Of a stretch of DNA of 64,000 nt, positions 12,441-24,228 are shown piece by piece; position 1 is the first letter of the stretch; each line of letters opens with the position of its first letter. Position numbers and translations under genes: made by a program. A model generated the notes under the pieces. The model saw nothing but the letters and a program-made list of their open reading frames with translations, searched no databases and had not been told where the DNA came from. The DNA comes from Brachycybe producta (Eukaryota > Arthropoda > Diplopoda > Playtdesmida > Andrognathidae): assembly GCA_036925085.1 (NCBI GenBank), contig JAUPFP010000048.1, forward strand, positions 1,098,501-1,162,500, given 5' to 3'.

Positions 12441-13200
12441 GAATAAAACCACGAACTCACTGAATCTTAAAAGTTGAATAAGAATTGTATGCATTAAAAG
12501 TTTCAAAGTTTGAAGTTAAACTTTGAAGTTATATTTTAAAGTTAAAATTTGAAGTACAGTTAAAATTTGAAGTTAAAGTTATAGTTTGAAGTTACAGTTT
12601 AAAGTTAAAGTATAAAGTAAAGATTTGAAGTTAAAGTATGAAGTTAAAGTATGAAGTTAAAGTATGAAGTTAAAGTATGAAGTTAAAGTATGAAGTTAAA
12701 GTATGAAGTTAAAGTATGAAGTTAAAGTATGAAGTTAAAGTATGAAGTTAAAGTGTGAAGTTAAAGTATGAAGTTAAAGTATGAAGTTAAAGTATGAATT
12801 TAAAGTATAAAGAATAAAACCACGAACTCACTGAATCTTAAAAGTTGAATAAGAATTGTATGCATTAAAAGTTTCAAAGTTTGAAGTTAAACTTTGAAGT
12901 TATATTTTAAAGTTAAAATTTGAAGTTAAAGTTATAGTTTGAAGTTACAGTTTAAAGTTAAAGTATAAAGTAAAGATTTGAAGTTAAAGTATGAAGTTAA
13001 AGTATGAAGTTAAAGTATGAAGTTAAAGTATGAAGTTAAAGTATGAAGTTAAAGTATGAAGTTAAAGTATGAAGTTAAAGTATGAAGTTAAAGTATGAAG
13101 TTAAAGTGTGAAGTTAAAGTATGAAGTTAAAGTATGAATTTAAAGTATAAAGTTAAGGTTTGAAGTTAAAGTGGGAAGTTAAAGTGCGAAGTTAATATTT
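12441..13200. repeat. 13-bp tandem repeat in a duplicated 371-bp block
   Basis: Many copies of TGAAGTTAAAGTA, the inner ones almost perfect, flanked by diverged variants (TTTGAAGTTAAA, TTTAAAGTTAAA). The whole block, including a unique leader GAATAAAACCACGAACTCAC, occurs twice: the leader starts at 12441 and again at 12812, a period of 371 bp. The second block ends in irregular GAAGTTAAAGTG units near 13190. It lies about 180 bp beyond the Ig4 donor. Confidence 0.92.
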
Positions 13201-13378
13201 GATGTAAAATTTTAACGTTCATGTTTTTTTATTGTAAAATATTGATGCAAAAGGTTGGCAGCTATTTTGTGGCTTGATCAAAACATTGAAAATTTTTACA
13301 TTTATTCACCAAACATATTCAATGATTCAAATAGTCACAGTTAACTGATAAATAAAATTGATTATTGTTTTTTTTTAC

Positions 13379-13648
13379 CTCCTAATTTGAGTTCTGCGGT
13401 GGCTTGAACTGATTCCGCCTCATTCTCGACAAAACATTGATACATTCCAATGTCTTTGCGTTGGATGTCCAATACTTCGAGTGTGTTACGAGTGGTCAGT
13501 TTTATCCTTTCGTCCATAACTAACGGTTGACTATCTTTTAACCAAGAGACAGAAATGAGTGGATGTCCTGAAGTGACGCAATTGAAGACTGCCACTTTGC
13601 CAGCGTCAATCACTTGTTGCCTTGGTTGCACTTCTGCTGTTAGAGAAG
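13379..13648 (-). CDS. Dscam: Dscam exon encoding Ig4
   Basis: An exon of 270 bp carrying all of Ig4. It starts ASLTAEVQPRQQVIDAGK, with the first cysteine in VFNCVTSGHPL, the tryptophan in VSWLKDSQPL, the second cysteine in DIGMYQCFVENEAESV, and the terminal ELKLGG that in other Dscam proteins joins Ig4 to Ig5. The GMYQCFV and ELKLGG motifs are very close to insect Dscam. The donor is GGAG before GTAAAAA. The best acceptor is TAAAAG at 13649-13650; a second in-frame AG 12 bases downstream (CTAACAG before CAGAAG) would remove four residues of the Ig3-Ig4 linker. The next exon (Ig5) was not found in the remaining 13.4 kb, so the following intron extends beyond the window. Confidence 0.93.
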
Positions 13649-15335
13649 CTTTTACAGAAAAATCAAAACCCATATATTAACTTTTATTCTCAAAACTTTC
13701 AAAATTCGGTTTAAATTTCAGAAATAAAGGATGTTGTGTTTGACAGCCTAAAAAATACTATAAAATGTTTTTTTTTTCTTTAAAAAAATCATGTAAACTG
13801 TATTAGAAGCAAATAAATGGAAGAAGAAAAAAAAAAAAAACGTTTGATGGACGTTTTGGTTTGAGAAATCCATAAACAGAGAGAGAGGGTTGTATAAAAA
13901 AAGCCTTTCTTTTATCTTTTGCAATCTAATTTCAAACCTCAATAGTTTTTTTTTTCTGTCAGGCTATTTTGCTGGACATCGGTTTTTTTTTTTTTTTTTT
14001 CGTGTTTTTGAAAGGAATTGGATTTTCTAGAAAGTGGTTCTAATATTTCAGCGTGCACTCTACATGTACACAGGTTGAAACTTGAGTAAAAAGGGATTTT
14101 TAGAGTTCAAATCCATCAAGCCCTTATAATGTGTACCTACTAAAAGTGAATTATACATAAGTTTAGTCTCTGAAGAAGCTTACATACAAGATTGTGGCAT
14201 AAGTATAAGAACGGAAAGTTACCCAGGTGACCACATCCTTCTTGTGGCGATTTAGTTAAAACTACTTGAACAACTGTACGGATAGATAGATGGTGAAAGG
14301 CTATCATAAATGATGTACACATTTGTAGAATTCGCATTTTGTGACTAAAATGTGACTGCATTGTCATAAAATGCTTTCGGACTTTTTACACACACACACT
14401 GCAGCAACATATAAACTACAACAACGTTATTGTCTAACAATTGCCCCGATATTGAGGAATCTCTTGAGCAATGATTTAATATGAAAGGCTGGAGGAGGTG
14501 TGTTGGCCTATACCTTTAATTTGATTATATTACACCAGGCAATGGCTGTGTTCGGTAACCTGAAAGTTATTCTTTACAATTTAAAGAATATAGTTTATCT
14601 AGATGTTTCTGAAATAGAAAAGAATTGCCGGATGTGCTTGATTCTGCCATTTTTCCCTCAAATAAGAGCTCATAGAAAGCTTCATTGTAAGGAGGCCAAG
14701 GACGTCAACATTCATGTTATAAACATGCTGATCATTACACAGAAATTCGCCGTACACTATTTCTCAAGAAAGCATTTATGTGTAATACTCTGGTCAAGTA
14801 TACACTGATAACCCTTCACTGCTTTATTACATACGGATTAGTCACGAAAGGAGACGGGTGCATTGTTGTTTTCTATAATGGTGCGACTAGTCAAAGGCAT
14901 TTTACGTCGTTTTCACATCATTAATCTCTACAGTAAGCTGTGAGCTGCAAAAACTTGACCAGCGCAAATGAAATGATTGCTTTCTAGAGAATCGCAGGTG
15001 GCGCTATCCCATTCCTGTTTTTTTTTCACAGAAAGACACTTTTTTCATTACCGAACACAGACTTATATGATTTTTCTAGTTTATACAAAGAAAATAAATG
15101 GTTTTCATTTGTTTTTTTCTTTCAACATTCTTCATTGATGCTGAATGTATAGTAGGCTTATAATGTTGATTTAGTGTGAAGAGAGCTTATATGTAAATAA
15201 ATGTATTTATTTATGTAAATAATTACTTTGGAGATGTGTTTTGTATGAGATTCTATTTTTCTTTGGTTCAACAATATAAAAAAAAATTGATTGAAATATA
15301 TTCAAGTAGCCAGCCAGCTAGGCAGCGAGCCGTAC
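13649..15335 (-). other. Intron between the Ig3b and Ig4 exons
   Basis: A GT-AG intron of 1687 bp. It holds poly-T and poly-A runs near 13770-14000 and otherwise unremarkable AT-rich sequence. No second Ig exon or transposon was recognised. Confidence 0.8.
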
Positions 15336-15511
15336 CTGTAACGAGTAGAGTGATTTCGACCCGTTCTTCACCGACGCTGTTGTTCACGACGCATGCATAA
15401 ACGCCTGAATCCGAAATGTGGGTTCTTTGTATGACTAGTAATCCATTGTACTGAATGTATCTGTTGTTGGAAACGATGACATCCATTTGTTTATTTTGCC
15501 CTCGGTACCAC
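15336..15511 (-). CDS. Dscam: Dscam exon encoding the second half of Ig3
   Basis: An exon of 176 bp between acceptor ATGCAG and donor CAGGTACGG. The split arginine codon is completed and followed at once by the Ig3 tryptophan (RWYRGQNKQ). The rest contains RYIQYNGLLVIQ, HISDSG and the second cysteine in GVYACVVNNSVGEE, ending EITLLVT. The D-S-G-x-Y-x-C motif is the canonical Ig F strand, and NNS is a possible N-glycosylation site. It corresponds to the constant exon 7 of Drosophila Dscam1. The exon starts in phase 2 and ends in phase 1, matching both neighbours. Confidence 0.93.
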
Positions 15512-16859
15512 CTGCATGAATGGAATAATAATAATAATAAAAAAGAATGCTGATTTTAAAATATGTTTTCTCATAAGAATAGAATATTTTTCTTCAACTA
15601 TTCTTTGAAGAAAAAAAAAAAGATAAATGATTTTCATTTTTTTGTGTGTGTTTTCGCTATTTTATATTTTGAGATGACGGATTTTCATTTTGATCATAAT
15701 AATAATGGTCTCTACAACTATCATTTTTTGATATCTAACGTGTTATTTTTCATACAAATACACATTTTTATACGTTTTCAAATCTTTCAATTATTTTTAT
15801 TAATAATTCTTAATTATAATTGTGACGCTTTTTTTTCTGTTATAAAACACAATATAGTTATAGGAGCGTATGCTCGACTGTACAAAGTGAGTATTATTTC
15901 TGTTACTTTAATTCAACCGGGTGTTTCTTTTAAGATTGTTTTTAAAAATTTGCAAGGTATTAAATATATTGCAAGGGGAATATTTATGCTATTTTTTTGT
16001 ACGGTGGGTTTTTTTTTTCTCACTACAATGAGCAAAAAGTAACCGCTCCGAAATTGTGCACACGCTGAACTGAACATTTTGATCTATTTTAGAACTTTTT
16101 TTTCTGAGAGCTAGAAAAGCTAGAAAAAAATAAGATTGAATAGTGTTTTTTTCTTCTTCTCTCTTTCATTTCAGATATATAGTTCACATTCGGCTACATT
16201 TTTTGTCTGATTTTTTTTGCTGAGATTTACACAGTGTCTTGTAATAAAATAGTCTGTCTGGGTGTTGTAGGTAACATATCTGCTACTTAAAGACTCCCAT
16301 TTTCCCATCTGGGCTTCTTGCAGAGTTAATTATTCAAATTAAAAAAAAAATTGAAAAATAAGGAATTCATTGATAACCTTTAAGAGAGTTTGCACTTACA
16401 CCATAAATTACAAACAGCAGTTAAAAAATGATTCAGGCTAGTGATGCCAATTTCAGGAATATCTAAGCCACGTTCTGAGGTGGATTCAACACAGGATCAA
16501 ACTAAGTGCACATACCCATCGTGTTTTGCAAACAACATCAGCAAAGGTGTAGTGAACAGAGTTAAGAATGTACAGTATGTGGTTGATTTTCATCAATATC
16601 GGTTCAAGCCAACCAACATATCCTGAATTTTTGAAAACAAGATTGAAAGCTGCAGTCTCAACACAGTAGTGGCTTCAATAATATTTGAATACTATATGTA
16701 CTAATGCGGTATTCAATTGTGATTACAATCTGAACACATTATAAAAGTTGGAAGCCTCCAGGAGTATTTTAACGATTAGCAAATTTACAAAATGAAAAAA
16801 GTCGTTTTTTACTGAGAAAAACAACTCACAACGAAAGATATATAAAAACAAAATGAATA

Positions 16860-17055
16860 TACAAATGTCACACAAAACAAAATTATCCCCATTCACCACT
16901 GCCTCAAGAAGAGAGTTCCATTGTCTTATAACTCTAGGAAAAAAAGACCAATAATATGAATCTGTCCTAGCAAAAATCTCCCTAATTTTCTTAGTGTGGT
17001 CAGCCCTGCCCATATATAGTGCTTTATGAATATCACTGGACTGGATGAATATCAC
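16860..17055 (-). pseudogene. Non-LTR retrotransposon (LINE) carboxy-terminal fragment
   Basis: The minus-strand frame reads SSDIHKALYMGRADHTKKIR then EIFARTDSYYWSFFPRVIRQ and WNSLLE. The ARTDSYxxSFFPRxIRxWNSLP motif is the common C-terminal signature just after the reverse transcriptase of CR1/Jockey/L2-type LINE ORF2 proteins. The fragment is truncated upstream and the frame is lost downstream. It sits in the intron that splits Ig3, in the same strand as the host gene. Confidence 0.75.
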
Positions 17056-17845
17056 TTTTTAACTTTCTTTAACTGTGTTTTTTTTTCTGTTCTGCAATCA
17101 ATTATTAGTTTATATTTTTTGCAGTTTGAACGTTTCAACTTTTCAAACTATTTTTTGTCATTCTTTCTAATATTTTTTTCTGAATTAAAATACCACAAGT
17201 TGTAAATATTTAAAATGCCATGTTTAAATCTGCTATTTTTTTTTTTTTTGGAAAGTCTTTCCAGCAGCTATGTAGGCCCCAACTCTTTTAAAACACAAAA
17301 CATGCGCACAAAAATTGTCAAATATGCAACTATATTGATCTTCTAGTCTCTACATTCTGTAGAGAGAGAGAGAGAGAAGTAGTGAACATGCGAAATCCAA
17401 TTTTGACGTTTAGTATATAGAGGCAATAGAAACAACCTCCCGTTCATTCTTCACCACCCACACTGAACAAGATGGCGAATGGCTTTTGTATGGTGAATTG
17501 AACACTGATATACATAGACACACAGTGAAGAAGTCAACAGGCATTTCTTTGTAGAAGAGCTTTATAGGCTTTTTTATCCATAACCTTAGGTGACCAACCT
17601 GTTTTATAATTCTTACAGCCACCAATGTGGCATAAACTTATGTTATAAGTAGTCTTAAAATATTTAAATATTACTCTAATGAAAGTTCTTCTTACATACT
17701 GGTCTTTAATGTGTCAAGTGACATTAAAAATATCAATTGTGTGGCACAGTTGGTTTTTTAAGTTGGCCAGCTAAGCATAGCTTGTTTTGAAAAGTAGGGG
17801 GGGGGTGAGGGAAAGGTTTCATGGACAAGTGGCAGTCTACACAGA

Positions 17846-17846
<1 letters not shown>

Positions 17847-17871
<25 letters not shown>
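17847..17871. repeat. GA microsatellite
   Basis: About twelve GA units, with further short GA runs nearby (17363-17376). Confidence 0.85.
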
Positions 17872-17877
<6 letters not shown>

Positions 17878-18917
17878 GGAGTGAACAAAAATGACATTTA
17901 GGATTTAAACTATGGAGGTTGAGACATTACATGATACTGTAATAGATTGTCTATGGACTTGAATATAGGGATATATAGAAATCTACTACTACTACTACAG
18001 AAATATACATTTATGTAGTTCTCTAGAACAAATATGGAAAGATGCTTTTTTAAAGATAGAAGAATTTTATCTTTTTTTCTTGATGCATTTTTATTTTGAA
18101 GGGTCTTTTGGTAGTGACCACACTAATGCAATTCCCATGGATGCGTTTTTTAACAGCATTTTGGGCATTTTTATTATTATATTTTATTCCTTTCCATCAT
18201 CATCATCATCTTATTCGTACTCTCCGCCTGTGATCAAACTTTAGACTCAAATCCTCCTCCCCAAACCCACCCACCCACTCCTCCAATTTTTATTATTGCA
18301 ACACTCTTCCAAGTATCTTGGATGCTTTATAGGAAATTGAATTCCATAGCTCCAATGTAATGGAGATTTATTTGCATTTTCGTCCTGTTCTTATTTTTTA
18401 TAAAAGGCTTTTTAGGGAGGGAGGAATAGAGAGAAAAAAAGAGACATTTTTTTTTTCAAATACGAAGATTTTCTGTGTTATTTTTTTTTTCTTGAGCCCT
18501 CAAAAATTGCATCGATGCACAGTCGAGATAGGAATATGCATTGCAATAAATAATTCTATTTTAAAACTTCTCATCTGTAAATCTAGTCCTAAGATGATTC
18601 TTCCAATATCAAAACAGTCAGTCAGATATATAGAAAGCTTTTTCGGTGAAAATCTTGTTTATTTTTTTATAAGTATTTTTTGTTATTGATTTTTTTAAAA
18701 AAGAATTTTATATTAGTTTGCAGTTTGCAAACTTTACAAGAATTCTGATTGCATACTATAATATTTTGTATGATTTTTTTTAAAAAAAAAAGTTTCTAAA
18801 AACCAGAATGATTGGTTTTACATAGATGTTATTATTGGTTTATGTTGTATCAATTTATAGGTTTTATGTTTTGTAAAGTTACATTTATTTAATGAGAATA
18901 ATGACAGTGCGTTTTAC

Positions 18918-19035
18918 CTGTATGAAGGCACTGGGAATCCTTGGGCTACACAGGGAATGTAGGCAGTTTCTCCCTGTTTGCTCACATAGTTGGGGACGCT
19001 GTGGGTGATACGAGGAGGGACACTACTTTGTGGAT
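18918..19035 (-). CDS. Dscam: Dscam exon encoding the first half of Ig3 (position of the insect exon 6 array)
   Basis: A short exon of 118 bp. Read from 19035 it gives DPQSSVPPRITHSVPNYVSK, then the first Ig3 cysteine in AYIPCVAQGFPVPSY, and ends two bases into an arginine codon. The acceptor is TTACAG before ATCCAC and the donor CAG before GTAAAAC. The proline-rich PPRI linker and CVAQGFPVP motif are typical of Dscam Ig3. In Drosophila Dscam1 this half-domain comes from one of about 48 alternative exon 6 copies. In this window there is one clear copy; introns on either side (19036-21528 and 15512-18917) show no other exon of this type, apart from a weak cysteine-containing open frame at 21093-21314 that lacks the tryptophan and is discussed separately. 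Confidence 0.93.
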
Positions 19036-19589
19036 CTGTAAAAGAAAAGAATATGGTGGATAAGATTTGTTTGATTTTTTACACTTACGTTGTACAAATT
19101 AAATTAAGACAGCAACAACAGAATGAGCATACCAAGGCTTAGATTCATCCCAGAACCTCAGCACTTGAAGAACTCCTTGAACAGAGATTTTTGTTACAAC
19201 GCTTTTCAAACAATACTTCCAAATGCCAAGATTGTTGGCTGAATATGGACACGTGCATTAGGCTGAAGTAAAATCGAAAACCATATGTCACACTATGACA
19301 TTGTCTCATTATTCAAAAGATGAATCAACTTAAGTGCGCTTCTGTCATGCAAAGCATTTGATATATTTAGCTACTAAAGGGACACATGCTTGTGGCTCCA
19401 TATAATGTTCAATGGAGCTAGGGAATAAGTATCAATTTATCAATAATATATATAATTGGTAAAAAATCACAGTAGACTTGGTAGATAAAGACATGCTAAA
19501 TTAAAAAAAAAATAATAATAATATTTAACACAGATGCTCAGATTGAAGTACTTTGTTGTTTAGAACTTTTGTTTTTCAGGGCATCTAGA

Positions 19590-19800
19590 AAAATTTCATT
19601 TTTTTGACAATTTTTACTCTTTTGAATTTATGGGTGTTATGGTCCTCGGAAGTCTGGTGGACCCTCCTGTGTTCATTTCAGTGCTTTCATAGGCGTTATT
19701 AATGCCCTTAACAGTTCAATACTTCCAAAAATGCAATGCAATACTAGGTCTTTTTTTGTTCTTGGTCTCCCAACTCTTGCCACCCCAAGTTTTAGGATAA
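19590..19800. mobile_element. MITE family E, older copy
   Basis: Matches the element at 33644-33965 over most of its length: CCTCCTGTGTTCATTTCAGT then GCTTTCATA, AATGCCCTTAACAGTTC, CCAAAAATGCAATGCAATAC, TTTTTGTTCTTGGTCTCC and TTGCCACCCC. It lacks a segment of about 100 bp present in the other copy and its termini are eroded. Confidence 0.65.
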
Positions 19801-21092
19801 ATTGTAGTTTTTTTTTAATTAGAAGTAAAATGTCAAATGATAACTTAATTATTAAAAAACTATCATAATCTTTGTTTTGAAAGATATCATGTAAATATAC
19901 TTAGTTAAATTTTTGACATTTCTACCAATGGCTTCTTAAACCTTGCTTCTACAATAGCTGAGAGGTTGCATCTAGGTGCACAGTATGCCTTGCAGTGTAC
20001 AAGTTTTTTCTGAAGACATCATAACTCATGAATTCATTATGTTTATGTTATCTTAAGCTGAAACTGCACATGGACCCTTTCACTGAATGTGTAAAAGATT
20101 GCAAGCAAAGCTTGAGCATGTGTTCTAAGATCCTTGTAACAAACTTGCGATCTGGATGAGCTTGATCACTGAGGCGTTACGCTTGCTTTACGTACATCGC
20201 AAATAACACAAGAGCCAATCAGGAAGCACATACAGCAAGAAGAAAGAATAGTGAAAATCAACACTGTAGAAGAAAAACTGTAAAATAAAGTGAAAATGTG
20301 GTCAGCATGCATAGGCCTAAGTATATGGCATCATGGCATGTACTGTACGTGTAGTTATAAAAACTGGTTTGCTGCTTGAAAGATTTGAGCTTTGCTTGTA
20401 ATAGATTATGTGTGTACAGTAGTTTCAGCTTTAGTAGTTTGCTGAAACTGAAAAAATTTTGCTGAAGCTTACCTATTTGGCAGTAAAGCTTTTCAGCTAT
20501 TGCGCTCAGTCATCTTCAGTTAATATAAAACCATCTCAACATTTACATTTGTTTTAACGCATTGAATTATGTACATACAATCGCGTTTTTATACTCCTTG
20601 TGGTTGATATCCATGATATGATTACGTCACTATAGTCTGCCATTTACAATAAGCAAAAATATCTAGTATAAGATAATTTAGCATAAGCATAAAAAGCTTT
20701 TAGCTTGAATGTTCAGTTTTTCCTAAAATAATTCATCTTCATTTCACAAATAAATGCACTAGCCTAACATATTTCATTTCATTGTCAGCTGCAGAAGATT
20801 CATCTTCAACATACAACTATATCACACATTATAGTTACAATCAAAGAGAGTTTTTCTAAACCAATGAAACATTTATAATCATATAATTCTGCCCTCTGCT
20901 TATGAGCAATTACGTACTGGCTGTAAATTTCTAAGGTTGGCAATATCTGGCACTGGAACGTCGCCCGCCCAATATTTCTTTCCTAGCATTTAAACTAGCA
21001 GCAGTTTTCCAATATAACACCAAACATGTAAACATTTGAAATTTAAGCAGCTGTTACATTTTGGTAAAAAGTAAATTTGCCTTTTACAATTA

Positions 21093-21290
21093 CTAAAGGC
21101 ACTCGACGGTCACCCAAGTTTGAAAAGTTCCCAGGAACTTCACTCTTTTGAGACGCTTCAGGTGCTTCACAGTTTCAAGAGGCTGGATTCCAGAAGCCAT
21201 GCACTTTAGAGTGGCTTCTTGTGGGCCTCGTAGTTTTACGAACCTTCCGGCACCTTCCATAATTTCGAGAGGCTCCTTTTGCTTGTTTAT
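21093..21290. other. Less AT-rich block of unknown nature
   Basis: About 200 bp with clearly higher G+C than the surrounding intron. The minus-strand frame contains EATLKCMASGIQPLETVKHL, superficially like an Ig B-strand cysteine region, but there is no tryptophan at the expected distance and no convincing acceptor/donor pair. On the plus strand another frame (ALDGHPSLKSSQELHSFETL) also looks codon-like. It could be an exapted or decayed exon, a repeat, or chance. I do not recognise it. Confidence 0.25.
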
Positions 21291-21528
21291 CCAATAATTT
21301 TTTTTAATTTTCAACTAATATAGTTACAATTTTGCATTGCTAGCTTAAATTACAAAATTGTATGTGTTATAGTTTTCAAAATACGTATTCTTAAAAAAAC
21401 ACGTTATTTACACCATTTAGCAGTGTATAAAAGTGAATGTTTGGCGCACCCGGTGCCTAGAAAGACCGGTGCAGGTGGCATTTGAGCAATGTAAACATTT
21501 AAAAGATTTCTCATGGATTGGAACTCAC

Positions 21529-21675
21529 CTGTAACAATGACTCTCGACGGAGCACTAATCTGTGTTTCATTAGTCAGCCGATGTATTGTTTTGCATCGAT
21601 ATGATTTGGTACCGTCATCTGGTTCCACCTGACGAATGTATAATTCTCCTGAGCTTGTAATTGTGTAATGTTGGT
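21529..21675 (-). CDS. Dscam: Dscam exon encoding the second half of Ig2
   Basis: An exon of 147 bp, phase 1 at both ends, between acceptor TTTATAG and donor CAGGTGAGTT. It begins DQHYTITSSGELYIRQVEPD and contains the second Ig2 cysteine in KSYRCKTIHRLTNETQ, ending SRVIVT. The GELYIR...DG.KSYRC.T.HRLT pattern is the standard second half of Dscam Ig2, equivalent to the constant exon 5 of Drosophila Dscam1. NET is a possible N-glycosylation site. An open frame continues into the flanking intron DNA but has no Dscam similarity beyond the splice sites. Together with the preceding exon it completes a normal I-set Ig domain. Confidence 0.93.
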
Positions 21676-24228
21676 CTATAAAACACAAAGATAATAACGA
21701 AAAGAAGAGACAAAATGAGAAAATGCAAATTAAATTTATCTTGGATTTATCGTTTTAAGTCACGTTTAATTTTTTTTCTTCTTCTTCCGCTTCTTCTTCT
21801 TCTTCTTCTTCTTGTACGAAGATGTTTGTTTATTGGAAGGTACATTTTTGACAATAAAAAATATTTAGAATAATAGAAGATCACATTAGAGATGACATTA
21901 CATTTTTATTCTGTTAACTTTTAGCATATGGCCAATACAGAACACACAAAATAAATCTTCAACCTAAATAAAAATATATGTATATTCTTTTATTACATCT
22001 GGAACCATTTGTGGAATGCAATTTCTTTAAGTTAAAAAGAAGAAAAGGAAAGAAAAAAATGTCTCAGTAATTTCTCGCTTAACCATTTTATATATATTTT
22101 TTTCTCTGGTTCTTTAGATATACACTTTTATACAAGTCAAATTCTAATAAAACTTTTCTCAAAAAAAAAAAAAAGCTCTCCTCCATTTATGAAGCAGATT
22201 TTTTTCTTTTTTTTTTCTTTCTCTGTTTAAATTGCCTCTTTTTTTTATCTTTATTGGTTATTGTACAGTTTGGAGAAAATGATATTTTATCTTTGTTAGG
22301 CCTTTTATAGAGGTCGCTTTTCAAATTTACTTTCGGCCCATTGGTTCACCCAAAAAAAAACGGAAATTGTCCACCTATCACAGTTTCATCTTAGATTTTT
22401 TTATATATATAATAATGTTAGAAGGGGAGCCTTAGCATAAATTACAGAAATGGATTTATACTTGTGGATCATATTAATAGAAAATAATAAAAAAAAAATG
22501 TTGCATTAAATGACAGAACAACGACCTCTTGTGGTATTTTGCATCAACAGATTGATGTTGCTTGGTTGCTGCATAGAGACAAAAAAAGAGAGAGAGAAAA
22601 TCTTATCTACATGTGAATATATAACAAGATTTTTCTATGTGTTTCTTGGGAGCAATCTAGACACACAGCTCAAATTATAAGTTTTTTTTTATATGTTAAA
22701 GAGGTTAGAACTTTGGTCATGTGGGTGGTTATGTAGATCTATAAATGTGGTTGTGTTGGGTCTCTCTCTCTCTCTTTCTCTCTCCCTCTAACACAGGTGC
22801 TTGTAAAATGAAAATCTGTGCTTCTGAAATTTGGAAAAGTAAAAGTGGTTTTTACTTTTAGAGTTTTTAGAGTAATAACGCACTCAAGCATATTATAAAA
22901 AAAGAAAAACTTTGAAATACGTTTCACGCAAGTTTGTATTTCTACTTGTTTCTAAATGCATTTTCTTTTCACTTTTAGCTGCTGCTGTTGCTGTTTTTTT
23001 TTTCCTAATGTATGATTTCATTTGAAAAGAATACTCTTAGGCGTAACAGTAAAAAAATGAGATTCTACAGGGTGTCCTTTTTTGTTGTTAGGTTAAAGTT
23101 AGGTTAAAAATTAATAACATATTCAGTAGATAAAAAGTTGTATCAACTCTAAATAGCTTGCCCTTGAGACGAGAGTAATGTAATATATAACAAAGTATTT
23201 ATGTTAACGAGTTGATCGAACTTTTCAAAAAGAAGTTCGATTATATTATATTTTTTATCTAATCAAAATGTTCGATCAGATTTTTTTCCGAATTGCGAGC
23301 AAAATGATCGACAAAAAACGCAGGAGTTTTAATTTCTCTGTACTTTTCATTTTGGTGTAAACTCTTATGGTTATTTTTAAAAAGAATGCTCTTATAAGGT
23401 AGATTTGTCTTACAGTGCTGCAAACGTTACAGAACAGGAAATTAAGGACTTGTAGTGGCGTACAAATGGCAAGGCCTTTGGAAACTAATTCATTCAAGTC
23501 CATTTGACTTTTTTTTTCTATCTAATTTCTATTGCAATGTAATTCTGTAATGTATTCAGCAATGTAATAACACAGCAGCATAAACCAGAGCAGAAGAGGA
23601 GTAATGCTGTGTTTACAGTTAGCATTTCGTTATGTTGTAATTCCAAATTTGTATTCAAGTTGTACACATATCAGAGAGGACGTTTTCTTGAAATGCTGAC
23701 TATAAATGGTGCATTAATTGCGTTCATGCAGGCGTGTCGTGTATTGCCGAACATTGTCGATAATGGCAATGCTATTTCGAAATGTCATTAATTTAAGACC
23801 ATTTGACATCACTAATTTCCTGTAACGTTTGCAACTTTGTTAAGATACTGCGACTTAACCGAAGCATTACTATTTACAACATACTTTTAATGTATATGTA
23901 CTTCAAATACGTCTAAACGTAACATTAGTATTGTTTTGAATGTTAGTACAAAATATGCTTTTGAAATTATTTCTGTAGAACTCTAACTTTTCATCTTTGG
24001 GGGCCACTTGTTGAGTATAACACTGCATAAATTTAAATAAAATGCGCCATTATTAAGGATTAATTTGGTGATTTATTGAATGGTTATTTTAAAATTGTTC
24101 CCATTTGAATTACATTAGCTGATTTAGTGGTTGTCCTCAAATCGAGATAGATTCTATGAATTAAACATTAGAGAAGTAAAGGAAGCGCCAGGCTTTTTCG
24201 GTTTAATCTTGAAATATATATTACTTAC
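21676..24228 (-). other. Intron splitting Ig2
   Basis: A GT-AG intron of 2553 bp at the position of the exon 4/exon 5 border of insect Dscam1. It has a CTT microsatellite near 21777-21812 and short CT and GA runs; no exon-like sequence or clear transposon was seen. Confidence 0.8.
21777..21812. repeat. CTT microsatellite
   Basis: CTT units interrupted by CCG. Confidence 0.85.

Larger units (their letters stand above)
1..13378 (-). other. Intron downstream of the Ig4 exon (partial), repeat-rich
   Basis: Begins at the Ig4 donor and runs off the left end of the window. No exon-like stretch with Ig features was seen on either strand, and no other gene. It contains a Tc1-like relic, three families of hairpin MITE, an LTR-like insertion and a tandem repeat, listed separately. 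The stretches 1-1340, 2480-3590, 4380-7020 (apart from a GAT repeat), 8600-9780 and 10250-12430 are AT-rich sequence with homopolymer runs in which I see no supported feature. Confidence 0.7.
15512..18917 (-). other. Intron splitting Ig3
   Basis: A GT-AG intron of 3406 bp at the same place as the exon 6/exon 7 border of insect Dscam1. It contains a LINE carboxy-terminal fragment (about 16860-17055, minus) and a GA microsatellite near 17847-17871. The long open frame at 15563-16042 on the plus strand is AT-rich low-complexity sequence and is not considered a gene. Confidence 0.8.
19036..21528 (-). other. Intron between the Ig2 and Ig3 exons
   Basis: A GT-AG intron of 2493 bp. It holds a copy of a TA-flanked MITE (about 19590-19800) and a less AT-rich block near 21093-21290. 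An array of alternative Ig3 half-exons would be expected here in a hypervariable Dscam; none is seen. Confidence 0.8.

Noticed and set aside
12540-13200. Regular short repeats resembling a CRISPR array
   Set aside because: The 13-bp units are directly contiguous without spacers, and the context is an animal intron; it is a minisatellite.
14100-14120. GTTCAAATCC resembling a polymerase III B box
   Set aside because: No matching A box at a proper distance and no cloverleaf could be drawn; no tRNA gene supported anywhere in the window.
15563-16042. Plus-strand open frame of 159 codons
   Set aside because: Phe/Ile/Lys/Asn-rich translation of AT-rich intron DNA with poly-A and poly-T runs; no domain, lies within an intron on the opposite strand to the gene.
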